A program made the position numbers and the translations under genes. A stretch of 64,000 nt of DNA from Treponema sp. UBA4873. Its GTDB lineage: Bacteria; Spirochaetota; Spirochaetia; Treponematales; Treponemataceae. Position 1 is the first letter of the stretch. Each line of letters starts with the position of its first letter. Below are positions 9,973 to 19,185 of this stretch, one piece after another. The stretch covers positions 62,001 through 126,000 of the forward strand of contig DHDP01000002.1 of the NCBI GenBank assembly GCA_002399405.1, in the 5' to 3' direction. The notes below the pieces were generated by a model. It searched no databases. It had not been told where the DNA came from and worked only from the letters and a program-made list of their open reading frames with translations.

Positions 9973-10926
9973 TTACACCGCCACTCCGAGCGTCTTCATC
10001 GTTTCCGCGACAGGCAGTTCCAGCCTGCTGAACGCAAACACTTTCTTTCCCAAGTCCTTGAGCGACGCCCCGATATGATACAGTTCCTTCTCATCTATGA
10101 TTAAAAACCGGTCGTGAAACGCCGCTGCGGTACGGATTTCCACTGCCGGATACTGTGCGTTGTGCTTCCGTACATCAAGTGCAAGCTGTTTTGAAATTGT
10201 CTTTGTATAAACGGCGGCATTCACACCGGATCTGCGTTTATCCATCATGGTGAGTACGGTATCGTCTATGTAATTGTCAATCAGAATAAGAGATTTCTTT
10301 GCCGTACGGACTAAACCTGATGCAAACTCGTATGCGTCGTAAATCTGTCCGTCACAGAATATACCCTGTTTGGGGAGGTCTGCTGCTTCGAGTGCTTCAA
10401 ACACCTTGTCGAATTTTTTATCGGCTTCTATTTTGTATTCATCATAAGCAAGCTGTTTGTACTCGATTACATTTACGCGTTCATACAGAGAAGCGTTTGC
10501 AGAAAGGAAATGGCGCATTTCGACGAACGCGGCCATTATGCGGATACTTACCTGTACGGCGGTTGCGCTCCGGAGGACTGCAGACAGCATGGCAACACCC
10601 TGCTCGGTAAAAACATAAGGAAGATATCGACGACCTCCGTATTCCTTCAAACTTAAGGTCGCATTTTGCGACCTTAAAGATTCGGTATCCGAACTTGAGG
10701 TCACAATTTGTGACCTCAAGATACTATATTCAGAAACGGTAAGCTGAAAACAAAACTGTTCAGGGAAGCGGTCCATATTGCGTTTCACAGCCTGATTGAG
10801 AACTTTCGTTTCCACCCCGTACAACCCGGCTAAATCCTTATCCAGCATGACTTGTACGCTGCGGACAACATATATCTCCGAGCGGATATCCGAATCCGAT
10901 TGCATCAGTTCAGTTTCCAACTTCAT
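9973..10926 (-). CDS. ORF6N-domain protein with PLD-like C-terminal domain, RM-operon accessory
   Basis: 317 aa. The N-terminus (VYVVRSVQ-like, MLDKDLAGLYGVETKVLNQAVKRN, FTEQGVAML) is the ORF6N domain known from phage and RM-associated proteins. The C-terminal half (FCDGQIYDAYEFASGLVRTAKKS, FHDRFLIID, GASLKDLGKK) resembles a phospholipase-D-like half-site (HDRF...D, with a later GASLKDLG). Such genes are common between hsdM and hsdS; a DNA-binding or regulatory role is assumed for the family, not proven. A two-copy segment (LRSQIVTSS, LRSQNATLS) is encoded by two perfect DNA palindromes. It lies 4 bp after hsdM. Confidence 0.8.
   Translation of the reverse strand: MKLETELMQSDSDIRSEIYVVRSVQVMLDKDLAGLYGVETKVLNQAVKRNMDRFPEQFCFQLTVSEYSILRSQIVTSSSDTESLRSQNATLSLKEYGGRRYLPYVFTEQGVAMLSAVLRSATAVQVSIRIMAAFVEMRHFLSANASLYERVNVIEYKQLAYDEYKIEADKKFDKVFEALEAADLPKQGIFCDGQIYDAYEFASGLVRTAKKSLILIDNYIDDTVLTMMDKRRSGVNAAVYTKTISKQLALDVRKHNAQYPAVEIRTAAAFHDRFLIIDEKELYHIGASLKDLGKKVFAFSRLELPVAETMKTLGVAV
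10653..10677. repeat. Perfect inverted repeat inside ORF6N gene (copy 1)
   Basis: Arms ttaaggtcgca and tgcgaccttaa, 11 bp each with a 3-nt loop and no mismatch. It lies within coding sequence in the variable segment between the ORF6N domain core and FTEQG. Confidence 0.9.
10694..10720. repeat. Perfect inverted repeat inside ORF6N gene (copy 2)
   Basis: Arms cttgaggtcaca and tgtgacctcaag, 12 bp each with a 3-nt loop. It shares the aggtc/gacct core with the palindrome 16 bp away, so the two look like a diverged duplication of a hairpin-forming unit. Confidence 0.9.
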
Positions 10927-10930
10927 CTCC

Positions 10931-12541
10931 TTACCGCCGTATCTTTGACAGCTTTTCCTTCATCTGCGCACGTACACTGGTCAGCTCCGCTTCGAGCCGG
11001 TCTATTTCTTTCTGCACTTCGTCGATGTCGATTTCCTCTTCTTCCTCGTAGGTGTCGACGTAGCGGGGAATATTCAGGTTGAATTCGTTCTCCTTGATTT
11101 CGCTGAACGGAACGGAACGGCTGTATTTGTCCGTTGTTCTGCGCCCGCGGTATGTGGAAACGATTTTTTCAAGCTGTTCCCGGGAAAGCGTATTCTGCTT
11201 TTTACCCTGAACGAATTCGCGGGAAGCATCGATGAAAAGGACATCCGTTTCATTTTCACGCAGACCGCCCTTCTCGCGGCTCCGGTCGAACACCATGACG
11301 GCGACGGGAATACCGGTGGTCGGGAACAGGTTTGCAGGAAGTCCGATCACGGCGTCGAGCAGGTTTTCTTCTATCATCGCCTGCCGTATCTTGAGCTCCG
11401 TTCCGCCCCGGAAAAGAACGCCGTGCGGCACAACGACGGCGACGCGGCCTTTCTGAGTCTTTGCCGTTTCCACCATATGCGTAATGAACGCCCAGTCGCC
11501 CTTGCTCTTCGGCGGTATGCCCCGCGTAAAGCGGCGGTACTGGTCGCCGGCGGCATTTTCCGCACCCCACTTGTCGAGACTGAACGGCGGATTTGCCACG
11601 ACGATATCGAATTTCATCAGGCTGTCGCCGGAAACAAGCAGCGGATTGTTGAGCGTATCACCCCATTCGATCCGTGCGCTGTCGAAGCTGTGCAGAAACA
11701 TGTTCATACGGCAGAGCGCCCACGTACTGCCGTTTGTTTCCTGCCCGAACAGCGCGACGTTTCCGTCCGGTACCTGCCGGGCTGCCTGAATCAGCAGGCC
11801 TCCCGAACCGCACGCCGGATCGCAGACGGTATCTCCCGGCTGCGGAGCTGCAAGTGCTGCAACGAGCCCGGTGACCATGAGCGGTGTAAAAAATTCGCCC
11901 GCTTTTTTTCCGGAATCCGATGCAAAACGTTCTATTAAATAGATATACGTGTTGCCGATAATGTCTTCCGGCACCCGGCTCGGATGCATATCAAGTTTAT
12001 CGGAATTAAAATCCTCAAGCAGCTGTTTAAGCCTCCTGTTCCTGTCTTTTGTCTTACCGAGATTGGCCTCGCTGTTGAAATCGATATTACGGAATACGCC
12101 GGAAAGCTTTGCCCGGTTCGCTTCTTCAATATGTTCAAGCGTGATATTGATCAGTTCGCCGATATTCGATTTTTCCCGACGGTCGTACAGGCTGTAGAAC
12201 GTTGCCTCAAACGAGTCGACAGTTCTTCTTTTCTTCGTTTTGCCGTCCTTTTCATATTCATTGGCTTCTTCCGTCAGCGTAATAACAGGGAGAACAAAAC
12301 GTTCCCGTTCCAGTTTCCGACGGATACGTTCGTCATCATCGCCGTATTCTTTCTGATATTCGTTGTAATGATCCTGCCAGATATCCGAGATATAACGCAG
12401 AAAAAGGATAACGAGAATATAATCCTTGTACTGGGCCGGATCGACGACACCGCGGAATGTATCGCATGCCGCCCAGGCCGCCGCGTTGATATCGCGCTGG
12501 TCAATGCTGCCGCTGCTGTTTTTTTCTTCTGCTTTATTCAT
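10931..12541 (-). CDS. hsdM: Type I DNA methyltransferase M subunit
   Basis: 536 aa, the usual HsdM length. N6-adenine methyltransferase that protects host sites with HsdS. N-terminal HsdM_N helical domain (about 18-170), then AdoMet motif DPACGSGGLL near residue 243 and catalytic NPPF near 308. The C-terminus is a coiled coil (EEEEIDIDEVQKEIDRLEAEL) of the kind that contacts HsdS. Its ATG overlaps the stop of the upstream half-size HsdS by 4 bp. Confidence 0.96.
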   Translation of the reverse strand: MNKAEEKNSSGSIDQRDINAAAWAACDTFRGVVDPAQYKDYILVILFLRYISDIWQDHYNEYQKEYGDDDERIRRKLERERFVLPVITLTEEANEYEKDGKTKKRRTVDSFEATFYSLYDRREKSNIGELINITLEHIEEANRAKLSGVFRNIDFNSEANLGKTKDRNRRLKQLLEDFNSDKLDMHPSRVPEDIIGNTYIYLIERFASDSGKKAGEFFTPLMVTGLVAALAAPQPGDTVCDPACGSGGLLIQAARQVPDGNVALFGQETNGSTWALCRMNMFLHSFDSARIEWGDTLNNPLLVSGDSLMKFDIVVANPPFSLDKWGAENAAGDQYRRFTRGIPPKSKGDWAFITHMVETAKTQKGRVAVVVPHGVLFRGGTELKIRQAMIEENLLDAVIGLPANLFPTTGIPVAVMVFDRSREKGGLRENETDVLFIDASREFVQGKKQNTLSREQLEKIVSTYRGRRTTDKYSRSVPFSEIKENEFNLNIPRYVDTYEEEEEIDIDEVQKEIDRLEAELTSVRAQMKEKLSKIRR

Positions 12542-13149
12542 TGGTTGTGCTCCTTATGCCTTTCTCCGCCGTCTGCCTGCTCAAGAAGCAGTGCTTCCGT
12601 ATATTGTTTTCTTTTTTGCATCAGTTCCGTTTCAAGACAGTATTCTTTTTCCGCAAACCCCGCAATATCGGCAATCTGCTGTTGAACGGAAAGCGGCGGC
12701 ACCGGTATCGGTAACGCCGCAAGTTCGCCGGCAGTAACCATATTCACGGATGTTCCCGTCTGCCGCGCCGTAAAATACCGCTGGGCAGGTTTCGTGCTGA
12801 TATACCAGTTCAGATAATCCGGCAGCACAAGCGTACGGTCATGTATTCTGATACGCAGAAAGGGTGCCGCAAGAATCACATCATCTGCGTCCTCCGTCAT
12901 CAGCGCCGCCGTTGTAATGTATCCCCGCGAACGGAAGACAAGATCGCCCTTATGCAGAAAATACGATTCGGACGGTGCCGGCATATAAATACGGACAGCA
13001 TTCGAAAAATCGACAATATTCCGGTCGGAAAGGTCTTTAAGCTGAATAACGCGTATGGTGCCGGCGGCGTCAGCTTCAAGCCGCTCTCTGAACGGACAGC
13101 CCGCACGTATTTCCGCTATATGCTGCAATGTATACTGTTTACTTTTCAT
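12538..13149 (-). CDS. Half-size HsdS-like specificity protein (single target-recognition domain)
   Basis: 203 aa, about half a normal HsdS. One TRD (QHIAEIRAGCPFRERLEADAAG, KGDLVFRSRG) is followed by the conserved block PIPVPPLSVQQQIADIAGFAEKE and a short helix; there is no second TRD. It is the first gene of the operon, with GAGG 8 nt before the ATG, and overlaps hsdM by ATGA. Single-TRD S proteins are known to work as homodimers, so it could give a second methylation specificity with the same HsdM. A decayed fragment is less likely because the frame, start and coupling are intact. Confidence 0.8.
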   Translation of the reverse strand: MKSKQYTLQHIAEIRAGCPFRERLEADAAGTIRVIQLKDLSDRNIVDFSNAVRIYMPAPSESYFLHKGDLVFRSRGYITTAALMTEDADDVILAAPFLRIRIHDRTLVLPDYLNWYISTKPAQRYFTARQTGTSVNMVTAGELAALPIPVPPLSVQQQIADIAGFAEKEYCLETELMQKRKQYTEALLLEQADGGERHKEHNQ

Positions 13150-13295
13150 ACAGTAACCTCATTACCATAATAGTAACACAGATTATAGTAAAAAGCAATA
13201 AAATATACAGTAATTATGTTACTAATTATTTATTTTGTGCTGTTGCGGGTATTCGTTTCTGATGGTAAACTGAATATATAACACAAGGGAGTACT
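13150..13295. promoter_or_regulatory. Divergent promoter region between the RM operon and mrr
   Basis: Leftward: TATAAT at 13187-13182 upstream of the half-HsdS start. Rightward: TTGCGG at 13243-13248, 17 bp, TAAACT at 13266-13271, then AAGGGAG before the mrr ATG. Short dyads agtaa-N5-ttact (13209-13223) and ttac-N7-gtaa (13162-13176) sit near the leftward promoter and could be operator halves; this last point is an inference. Confidence 0.55.
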
Positions 13296-14207
13296 ATGGC
13301 AATCCCCGATTATCAGTCATGCATGCTGCCGCTTCTCAAGTTTGCGGCGGACAATACTATACACGCTCTGCCGGATGCAGTGGCAGCTCTCGCGGAACAA
13401 TTTCATTTGACGGATGAAGAAAAGAACGAACTGCTGCCGTCCGGGACGCAGGCTGTTATTGCAAATAGGATCGGATGGGCACGGACGTATTTGAAAAAAG
13501 CGGGTCTGCTTGCCGATCCGCAGCGCGGATATTTTCAGATTACGGAACGCGGTCAAAGTCTTCTGAAAAAGGCTCCGGCGTCCCTGAATACAAAAGATCT
13601 GCGGCAGTTTTCGGAATTTACCGAATTTGAAAATAAATCGAATCACAAAGGCGGGCAGGAAACTGCCGGTGAAGATGCGGGGCTGTACTACAATACGCCT
13701 GAAGAAGCACTTGAATACGGATATCAGAAACTGTCTGAAAATCTTGCCGACGATTTGCTTGAAACAATACTTCAATGTACACCGGCTTTTTTCGAGCGGA
13801 TTGTCGTCGACCTGCTCGTGAGGATGGGATACGGCGGTTCATTTACGGAAGCCGCACGCGTTGTCGGCAGATCGGGTGACGAAGGTATTGACGGCATCAT
13901 TAAAGAGGATAAGCTCGGACTCGACGCAATTTATATTCAGGCAAAACGATGGGAAGCTGCCGTCGGCAGACCGGAAATTCAGAAGTTTGCAGGCGCACTC
14001 CTCGGGCAGAAAGCGAACAAAGGCGTTTTTATAACAACGAGCGTTTTTTCCAGGGAAGCGCGCGAGTACGCTGAGTCGGTCGACCGGAAAATCGTTCTGA
14101 TTGACGGACGCAGCCTTGCCCGGCTCATGATTGAATACAACGCCGGCATCAGTACCGTACGAACGTACGAAATCAAGCGGATAGACAGCGACTACTTCGA
14201 GGAATAA
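13296..14207 (+). CDS. mrr: Mrr-type type IV restriction endonuclease
   Basis: 303 aa, the usual Mrr length. N-terminal winged-helix Mrr_N domain (about 8-95, IANRIGWARTYLKKAGLL) and C-terminal PD-(D/E)xK catalytic domain (about 165-290) with FFERIVVDLLVRMGYGG, GDEGIDGII and IYIQAKRW, which supply the D, Q-x-K signature. Family members cut modified (methylated) foreign DNA. It is transcribed divergently from the type I operon, from a TTGCGG-17-TAAACT promoter. A type IV enzyme beside a methyltransferase operon implies that the HsdM marks are not among its targets. Confidence 0.92.
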   Translation: MAIPDYQSCMLPLLKFAADNTIHALPDAVAALAEQFHLTDEEKNELLPSGTQAVIANRIGWARTYLKKAGLLADPQRGYFQITERGQSLLKKAPASLNTKDLRQFSEFTEFENKSNHKGGQETAGEDAGLYYNTPEEALEYGYQKLSENLADDLLETILQCTPAFFERIVVDLLVRMGYGGSFTEAARVVGRSGDEGIDGIIKEDKLGLDAIYIQAKRWEAAVGRPEIQKFAGALLGQKANKGVFITTSVFSREAREYAESVDRKIVLIDGRSLARLMIEYNAGISTVRTYEIKRIDSDYFEE

Positions 14208-14233
14208 TCAGGAGTAACAATTCCTGGTACCCT

Positions 14234-14539
14234 TTATTCCGCCGCAGGCCCTTCGCGGTATTCGGCAAGTTCCCAGTGTTCGCTCTGCGGCGCTTCAGCA
14301 AGGAGCGGTCCGATTTTCTGCCGCAGTTCCCTGAAAGCGCCCGTCTGCATGAACGCTTCGGCATATGACTTTTCCTTCCACGTACCGACCGCAAGCGCCG
14401 AGGGAGCGGATTTAAAAAACTGCATCCGCACCATGCCTTCCGCATGGGCAGCCTTGTCCAGAATCAGCTCTTTCCAGAGCCTGCACCCTTCCTCAAATCC
14501 TTCCGGTTTGAAGATATATTTCATTGTGGCTGAATACAT
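14234..14539 (-). CDS. Small protein of dimeric alpha/beta-barrel (ABM-like) type
   Basis: 101 aa. The order of predicted beta/alpha elements, with MVRMQFFKSAPSALAVGTWKEKSYAEAFMQTGAFRE in the middle, looks like antibiotic-biosynthesis-monooxygenase or similar ferredoxin-fold barrel proteins. I cannot name a substrate. The start is uncertain: neither the ATG at 14539 nor the one 15 bp further in has a clear ribosome site. It converges on mrr with a 26-bp gap. Confidence 0.55.
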   Translation of the reverse strand: MYSATMKYIFKPEGFEEGCRLWKELILDKAAHAEGMVRMQFFKSAPSALAVGTWKEKSYAEAFMQTGAFRELRQKIGPLLAEAPQSEHWELAEYREGPAAE

Positions 14540-14655
14540 AATCTTAAGTATATGTCCGCTTTTTCGGGTTGTCCAGCTTCAGGAACCCGCTGGTTAAATC
14601 ATCAAAGTGTAATCAGTAATGTCATCTGATGATTTCAGAGCTGTCTGCGGATATT

Positions 14656-15333
14656 TTATTCTTTCAGTATTTTTTCGAGCAGCCGGCGGCCCTTTTTATG
14701 CGGTTCTTCCACTTCTTTCAATACTGCTTCGTAAAACAGCTGCGCGGTTTCTTTTCTTTCCGCAGCTATCTCTTTTGCCCGGGCGGTATAAAATCCGTCG
14801 TATATGTGCTTCAGTTTAAAATTATATTCCTGAAAAAACGACGGCGCGGTGTCTTTTGTTCCGTCGAGTATCTGCCCGTCGTCGGCAACCGAATACAGCG
14901 GTTCGCCGACTATCCCGATGTACGCGAGCGTCCTCGCAATACCGACGGCGCCCGTAACGTCGAGCTTATCGGCATCAAACAGTATCTTTGCTTCCGTACT
15001 CTCCGGTCCGCTGTTTTTCCGGTACCGGTGGGTGCTGATGCACTTTTTCACGTGTTCCGCTTTGTCTGCATCCCAGCCTGATTTAATAAGAAAATCATAC
15101 GCCATTTCGGAACCGACAGCTGCGTGATCAAGCGCCGGATTTCTGAACTGCGCACCGCGTCCGATGTCGTGAAGCAGAACCGCAGCCGTGAGAACGTCGG
15201 TGTCGACCGTGTGCTTCTCCGCTATATCAAGCGCGTAATTAAGGACACGGTAAATATGTTCGCTGTCGTGTGCGCCGTCTTTCATGCATTCAAGCATGTA
15301 TGACTCTATTGTTTTATATGCTGATGTATTCAT
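14656..15333 (-). CDS. HD-domain phosphohydrolase
   Basis: 225 aa from the ATG at 15333, chosen because AAGGAAAA precedes it; the longer frame would run into the response-regulator stop. It has the metal-binding H...HD...D set: H in HDSEHIYRV, HD in VLLHDIGRG, and D in FDADKLDVTG, as in YedJ-like HD hydrolases. Such enzymes cleave phosphomonoester or nucleotide substrates; the substrate here is unknown. It lies 10 bp after the response-regulator gene and is probably cotranscribed with it. Confidence 0.85.
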   Translation of the reverse strand: MNTSAYKTIESYMLECMKDGAHDSEHIYRVLNYALDIAEKHTVDTDVLTAAVLLHDIGRGAQFRNPALDHAAVGSEMAYDFLIKSGWDADKAEHVKKCISTHRYRKNSGPESTEAKILFDADKLDVTGAVGIARTLAYIGIVGEPLYSVADDGQILDGTKDTAPSFFQEYNFKLKHIYDGFYTARAKEIAAERKETAQLFYEAVLKEVEEPHKKGRRLLEKILKE

Positions 15334-15343
15334 ATGCTTTTCC

Positions 15344-16030
15344 TTATTTTCTGTTGAACCGATAGCCCGTTCCCCAGAGCGTTTCAATCATTACGGGATT
15401 TGCAGGATCCCGTTCTATTTTTTTCCGCAGTTTCTGAATATGGACGGCGATCGTAGCCGTATCGCCTGCGTATCCTTCACCCCATACTGCGGAAAAGAGC
15501 TGTTCCTTCGTAAACACCCGGTCGGGATGCGACGCGAGGAACACGAGAAGCGTGTACTCGGTCGATGTGAACTCAACCTCTTTTCCGTTGACAAGAACTT
15601 TATGCGCCTGCATCTGTATCTCAAGATTTCCCGAAATGATGTTGTCCGCTCTGCTTCCGCCCGAAAGGCGCTCGTAACGTGCAAGATGGGATTTTATGCG
15701 GGCGACAAGTTCCGACGGACTGAACGGTTTAACAAGATAGTCGTCTGCGCCGAGTTCGAATCCGCGGATTTTGTCGATGTCTTCCGTACGGGCGGAAACG
15801 ACAATCACGGGGATTTCGAGCTGTCCCCGCATCTCCCTGATGATGTCGAATCCGCTGCACCCGGGAAGCATAAGGTCGACGACGAGCGCGTCGTATCCGC
15901 GTCCGAGCAGTTTTTCGAGCGCCATGCTTCCGTCGCTTTCGATATCAGCGCTCATGCCGTTAAGCTGCAGATAGTCGCGCTCGAGGGCGGCGATATCGGG
16001 ATCGTCTTCCGCAATCAGGATGCGTTTCAT
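15344..16030 (-). CDS. OmpR-family response regulator
   Basis: 228 aa. Receiver domain with acidic pair EDD, phospho-acceptor D in VVDLMLPG and K in VKPFSPSE, followed by a winged-helix DNA-binding domain (TEYTLLVFLASHPDRVFTKEQL, GTGYRF). Its start overlaps the kinase stop by 4 bp. With the kinase it likely controls the divergent ABC exporter at 17414, which is an inference from position. Confidence 0.95.
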   Translation of the reverse strand: MKRILIAEDDPDIAALERDYLQLNGMSADIESDGSMALEKLLGRGYDALVVDLMLPGCSGFDIIREMRGQLEIPVIVVSARTEDIDKIRGFELGADDYLVKPFSPSELVARIKSHLARYERLSGGSRADNIISGNLEIQMQAHKVLVNGKEVEFTSTEYTLLVFLASHPDRVFTKEQLFSAVWGEGYAGDTATIAVHIQKLRKKIERDPANPVMIETLWGTGYRFNRK

Positions 16031-17280
16031 GACCGGGGCTCCGCGGCAGTTCCATCGTCCGCATCAGGAAGCGGGATACGGATATCGAACACAAGTCCGC
16101 CCGCAGGCGCATTGCGTGCCGCGATTGTGCCGCCGTGCGCTTCGACAAGTTCCCGCGCTATTGCAAGTCCGAGTCCCGTCCCTTCCGTACATTTCGTCCG
16201 CGCTGCATCGGTGCGGTAAAACCGTTCGAAAATGTGTGCAAATTTTTCTTCGGGGATGCCGGGGCCGTTGTCGGCAATCGACAGCAGAAAACGCTCCGGC
16301 ACGACGGCGCTGCCGCCGCGTTCTGCGGACGCTGATACGGCGACAGCAAGCCCTTCCTGCGGACCGTACCGGCGGGCATTGTCGACGATGTTCCGCACAA
16401 TCCTGTAAAACCGCTTCGGGTCGAGCCGTGCAGTCGTATGCGCGGGAAGCGTATCACTATACGAAAAGCGGATGCCATGTTCTTCAAGGTCAAGCGCGAA
16501 TTCCTCCATCAAATCCCGGAGATAATCGTTCAGCACGACTGTCTCGAAATTGAAATCGAGTTTATGAATATCGAGTTTTGAAAACAGGAACAAATCATCT
16601 ATTAATCGATTCAGATATACGGTGTTCGACTTAATAACGGAAAGATACCGCTCCGACATTTCCCTGTCTCCGGGCGCAAGTTCGTACAGCGCATCGATAT
16701 ATCCGAGCACGGCGGTAACAGGCGTCTTTAAATCGTGCGAAATGCCGGCAATCAGCTCCTTCCTGTTTTCTTCATATTCTTTCTTCAGCCGTTCGTTCTC
16801 CCGCAGCGATTCCGCCATACCGTTGAACGTGCGCACAAACGATTCCATTTCCGGATGATGCGGAGTGGAAACACGGACATCGAAATCACCCGAAGCTATC
16901 CGGCGGGCAGCCGTTTCCAGTCCGGCGAGCGGACGGAGAATCCGGGTATCCATGCGCAGCAGAAACACAAGCTCCGTAATACCGCTTGCCGTCGAAATAA
17001 CGGCGAACAGAGCCGCAATAATTCTGATGGCGGGAGCAAGACCGCCGAACAGAAACAGAAATCCCCAGAAAAGTATCATCACACCGAGAAACGCGGGACG
17101 CGAATACCTGATGTGACGGCGGTACCGCCGGTAACGAGTCTCGTCCGGTTGATATGCGTTTCTCCATTCGGCATAGAGCCGTTCATGATACTGCTGCTTG
17201 AGCTGCAATTTTTTCAGTCGGAATATGCGCTTTCTTTCGAGCGCCTTTTCTTTTTCACTCCGGTTTCTGTTCTTCCCCAT
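16027..17280 (-). CDS. Membrane sensor histidine kinase
   Basis: 417 aa. A basic N-terminus is followed by two membrane helices (about residues 58-110) with almost no loop between them, a HAMP-like segment, the HisKA box SHDLKTPVTAVLGY with the phosphorylated His, and an ATPase domain with DNARRYG, DNGPGIP and GTGLGLAIA. The absence of an extracytoplasmic domain is typical of intramembrane-sensing kinases linked to ABC exporters. It is divergent from such an exporter, 133 bp away. Confidence 0.93.
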   Translation of the reverse strand: MGKNRNRSEKEKALERKRIFRLKKLQLKQQYHERLYAEWRNAYQPDETRYRRYRRHIRYSRPAFLGVMILFWGFLFLFGGLAPAIRIIAALFAVISTASGITELVFLLRMDTRILRPLAGLETAARRIASGDFDVRVSTPHHPEMESFVRTFNGMAESLRENERLKKEYEENRKELIAGISHDLKTPVTAVLGYIDALYELAPGDREMSERYLSVIKSNTVYLNRLIDDLFLFSKLDIHKLDFNFETVVLNDYLRDLMEEFALDLEEHGIRFSYSDTLPAHTTARLDPKRFYRIVRNIVDNARRYGPQEGLAVAVSASAERGGSAVVPERFLLSIADNGPGIPEEKFAHIFERFYRTDAARTKCTEGTGLGLAIARELVEAHGGTIAARNAPAGGLVFDIRIPLPDADDGTAAEPRS

Positions 17281-17413
17281 ACTGATTCCATTCTGGAACG
17301 AAAACCGTCGTTCGACAACAGCCGGACATAAGATTTTATATTTTTTTTATAATTTCTTTATCATGTTTTTATGTCTTTTCCTCATATTCATGTATATACG
17401 TTAAGGAGATACT

Positions 17414-18355
17414 ATGCCGGCAATTATTGAAGTAGAACATTTTACCCGGCGGTACGGAGACTTTGCCGCCGTAGACGACATTTCATTTTCCGTCGACAAG
17501 GGAACGATTTTCGGATTTCTCGGACCGAACGGCGCTGGAAAAACGACTACTATCAGCACGCTCTGCACCATTCTTGAAAAAACCGAAGGGACGATGCGCG
17601 TAAACGGACACGACGTGGACAGGGAGAAAGACAAGGTCCGGAAAGATATCGGAATTGTTTTCCAGGACTCCACTCTTGACGCCCGGCTTTCAGTACAGGA
17701 GAACCTGCACTATCACTGTGAATTTTACGGAGTGCCGCGGGAATCGGAAAATGAACGGATTAACAATATTCTAAACCTTGTTGAATTGGAAGACTGGAAG
17801 AATACGCCCGTCCAAGGGCTATCGGGCGGCATGAAACGCCGCGTCGAAATTGCGCGGGCGCTTGTACATGAACCCGCCGTTCTCTTCCTCGACGAGCCGA
17901 CTGCCGGACTTGATCCGCAGGCACGGGCCGCAGTCTGGAAATATATCAGGCGTGTGCAGAAAGAGCGCGGAACGACGGTCTTCCTCACGACGCACTATAT
18001 GGACGAAGCGGAAACGTGCGATGAAATCTGTATCATGGATAAAGGAAAAATCGCCGCATCGGGAACGCCTGCCGAACTGAAGGAAGAATTCTCCCGGCCG
18101 GTTCTGAAGCTGCAGACGTGGGATCCGGTGGAACTTACAGCTTTTCTTGAAAGCAGGCGCGTACAGTTTTCACGGGCGGCAGAATCGTTTCATATTCAGC
18201 CTGAAAATGTGGATATGGAACTCGAAATTCTTTCCCGATTTAAAGAAGACATCGTGTCGTTCACGGCTGACAACGGTTCGCTCGACGACGTCTTTCTTAC
18301 CATATGCGGAACGGGCACACCATCGTACGCCGCTGCAGTTTTAAAAGAGGAATAA
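17414..18355 (+). CDS. ABC exporter ATP-binding subunit (DrrA/ABC-2 type)
   Basis: 313 aa. Walker A GPNGAGKTTT, signature LSGGMKRRVE, Walker B LFLDEPTAGLDP and a switch H in LTTHYMDEAE. The C-terminal extension after residue 220 is the kind seen in DrrA-like drug exporters. A ribosome site AAGGAG precedes the ATG. The permease follows after 2 bp, so they form one transporter. TATAAT at 17348-17353 is a plausible -10. Confidence 0.94.
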   Translation: MPAIIEVEHFTRRYGDFAAVDDISFSVDKGTIFGFLGPNGAGKTTTISTLCTILEKTEGTMRVNGHDVDREKDKVRKDIGIVFQDSTLDARLSVQENLHYHCEFYGVPRESENERINNILNLVELEDWKNTPVQGLSGGMKRRVEIARALVHEPAVLFLDEPTAGLDPQARAAVWKYIRRVQKERGTTVFLTTHYMDEAETCDEICIMDKGKIAASGTPAELKEEFSRPVLKLQTWDPVELTAFLESRRVQFSRAAESFHIQPENVDMELEILSRFKEDIVSFTADNGSLDDVFLTICGTGTPSYAAAVLKEE

Positions 18356-18357
18356 TA

Positions 18358-19185
18358 ATGAGAGCTGTTTTCGCCGTTTTCTCGCGGAACATAACAAATT
18401 TTTTCAGAGACAGATTGCGGGTTGTATTCAGTCTGCTCATGTCGTTTCTTTTTATGTTCGTCTTTTCGTTTGCCATGAAGGGAGCGATACCCGGCATGAA
18501 CAGGCCGCTCGATTATCTGATAGCGGGCGTCGTCATCATGACGGTATTCCAGCAGGCGCTTAATAATTCGACCGACATTCTCAACGATCTTTCCAGCGGA
18601 TTCATGAAGGAAATCATCGTTTCCCCCGTCCCGCGCTGGCAGATAGCTGTCGGACAGATTTGTTCGTCGACGGCAATCGCATGCATTCAGGGAATCAGTA
18701 TTCTTGCGGTAAGCGTGCTGATGGGATTCAGAGTAGGTATACCCGCAGCGTTCGCTATGGTCGGTATTATGATCATTGCAGGTCTTTCGTTCGCGGCGTT
18801 CGGCCTGTTTCTGGCGACAGTCTCCCGCAATTCGTCTGCTTTCCAGATTCTCACTAACGTCATCGTCATGCCGCTTTCGTTTTTGTCTGGCGCATACATT
18901 CCCGTAACCGTCATGCCGGCTTTTCTGAACGGCGTTATTATTTTGAATCCGCTCACGTGGATAACGGCGCTGTTCCGTTCGGTCGCGCTCGGCCTGCACA
19001 GCGTACCTGCCGCAACGCTCGTGAAGGAAGGAATCGCGTTCAGCTTCCGCGGACACATTCTCACTCCTGCTGCAGGATTCTTATTCGTACTGCTGTTCGC
19101 CATTGTATTCTTTTTCCTCTGCGTGAAGAAATTCGGAAGCGCGGATTTCTCTTCGGTCAGGACAGTATCCGTGCACCGGCGATAA
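18358..19185 (+). CDS. ABC-2 type permease subunit
   Basis: 275 aa from the ATG at 18358, chosen for the GAGG just upstream in the tail of the ATPase gene. Six hydrophobic segments and the ABC-2 signature near LSFLSGAYIPVTVMPAFLNGV followed by NPLTWITALFR. Partner of the preceding ATPase; exports an unknown, probably lipophilic or peptide, substrate. Confidence 0.92.
   Translation: MRAVFAVFSRNITNFFRDRLRVVFSLLMSFLFMFVFSFAMKGAIPGMNRPLDYLIAGVVIMTVFQQALNNSTDILNDLSSGFMKEIIVSPVPRWQIAVGQICSSTAIACIQGISILAVSVLMGFRVGIPAAFAMVGIMIIAGLSFAAFGLFLATVSRNSSAFQILTNVIVMPLSFLSGAYIPVTVMPAFLNGVIILNPLTWITALFRSVALGLHSVPAATLVKEGIAFSFRGHILTPAAGFLFVLLFAIVFFFLCVKKFGSADFSSVRTVSVHRR

Noticed and set aside
8688..13149. Invertible hsdS locus
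   Set aside because: Both S genes point the same way and no inverted repeats or adjacent recombinase were seen.
14208..14233. Terminator between mrr and the ABM-like gene
   Set aside because: Only a 6-bp imperfect dyad is present and no U-run.
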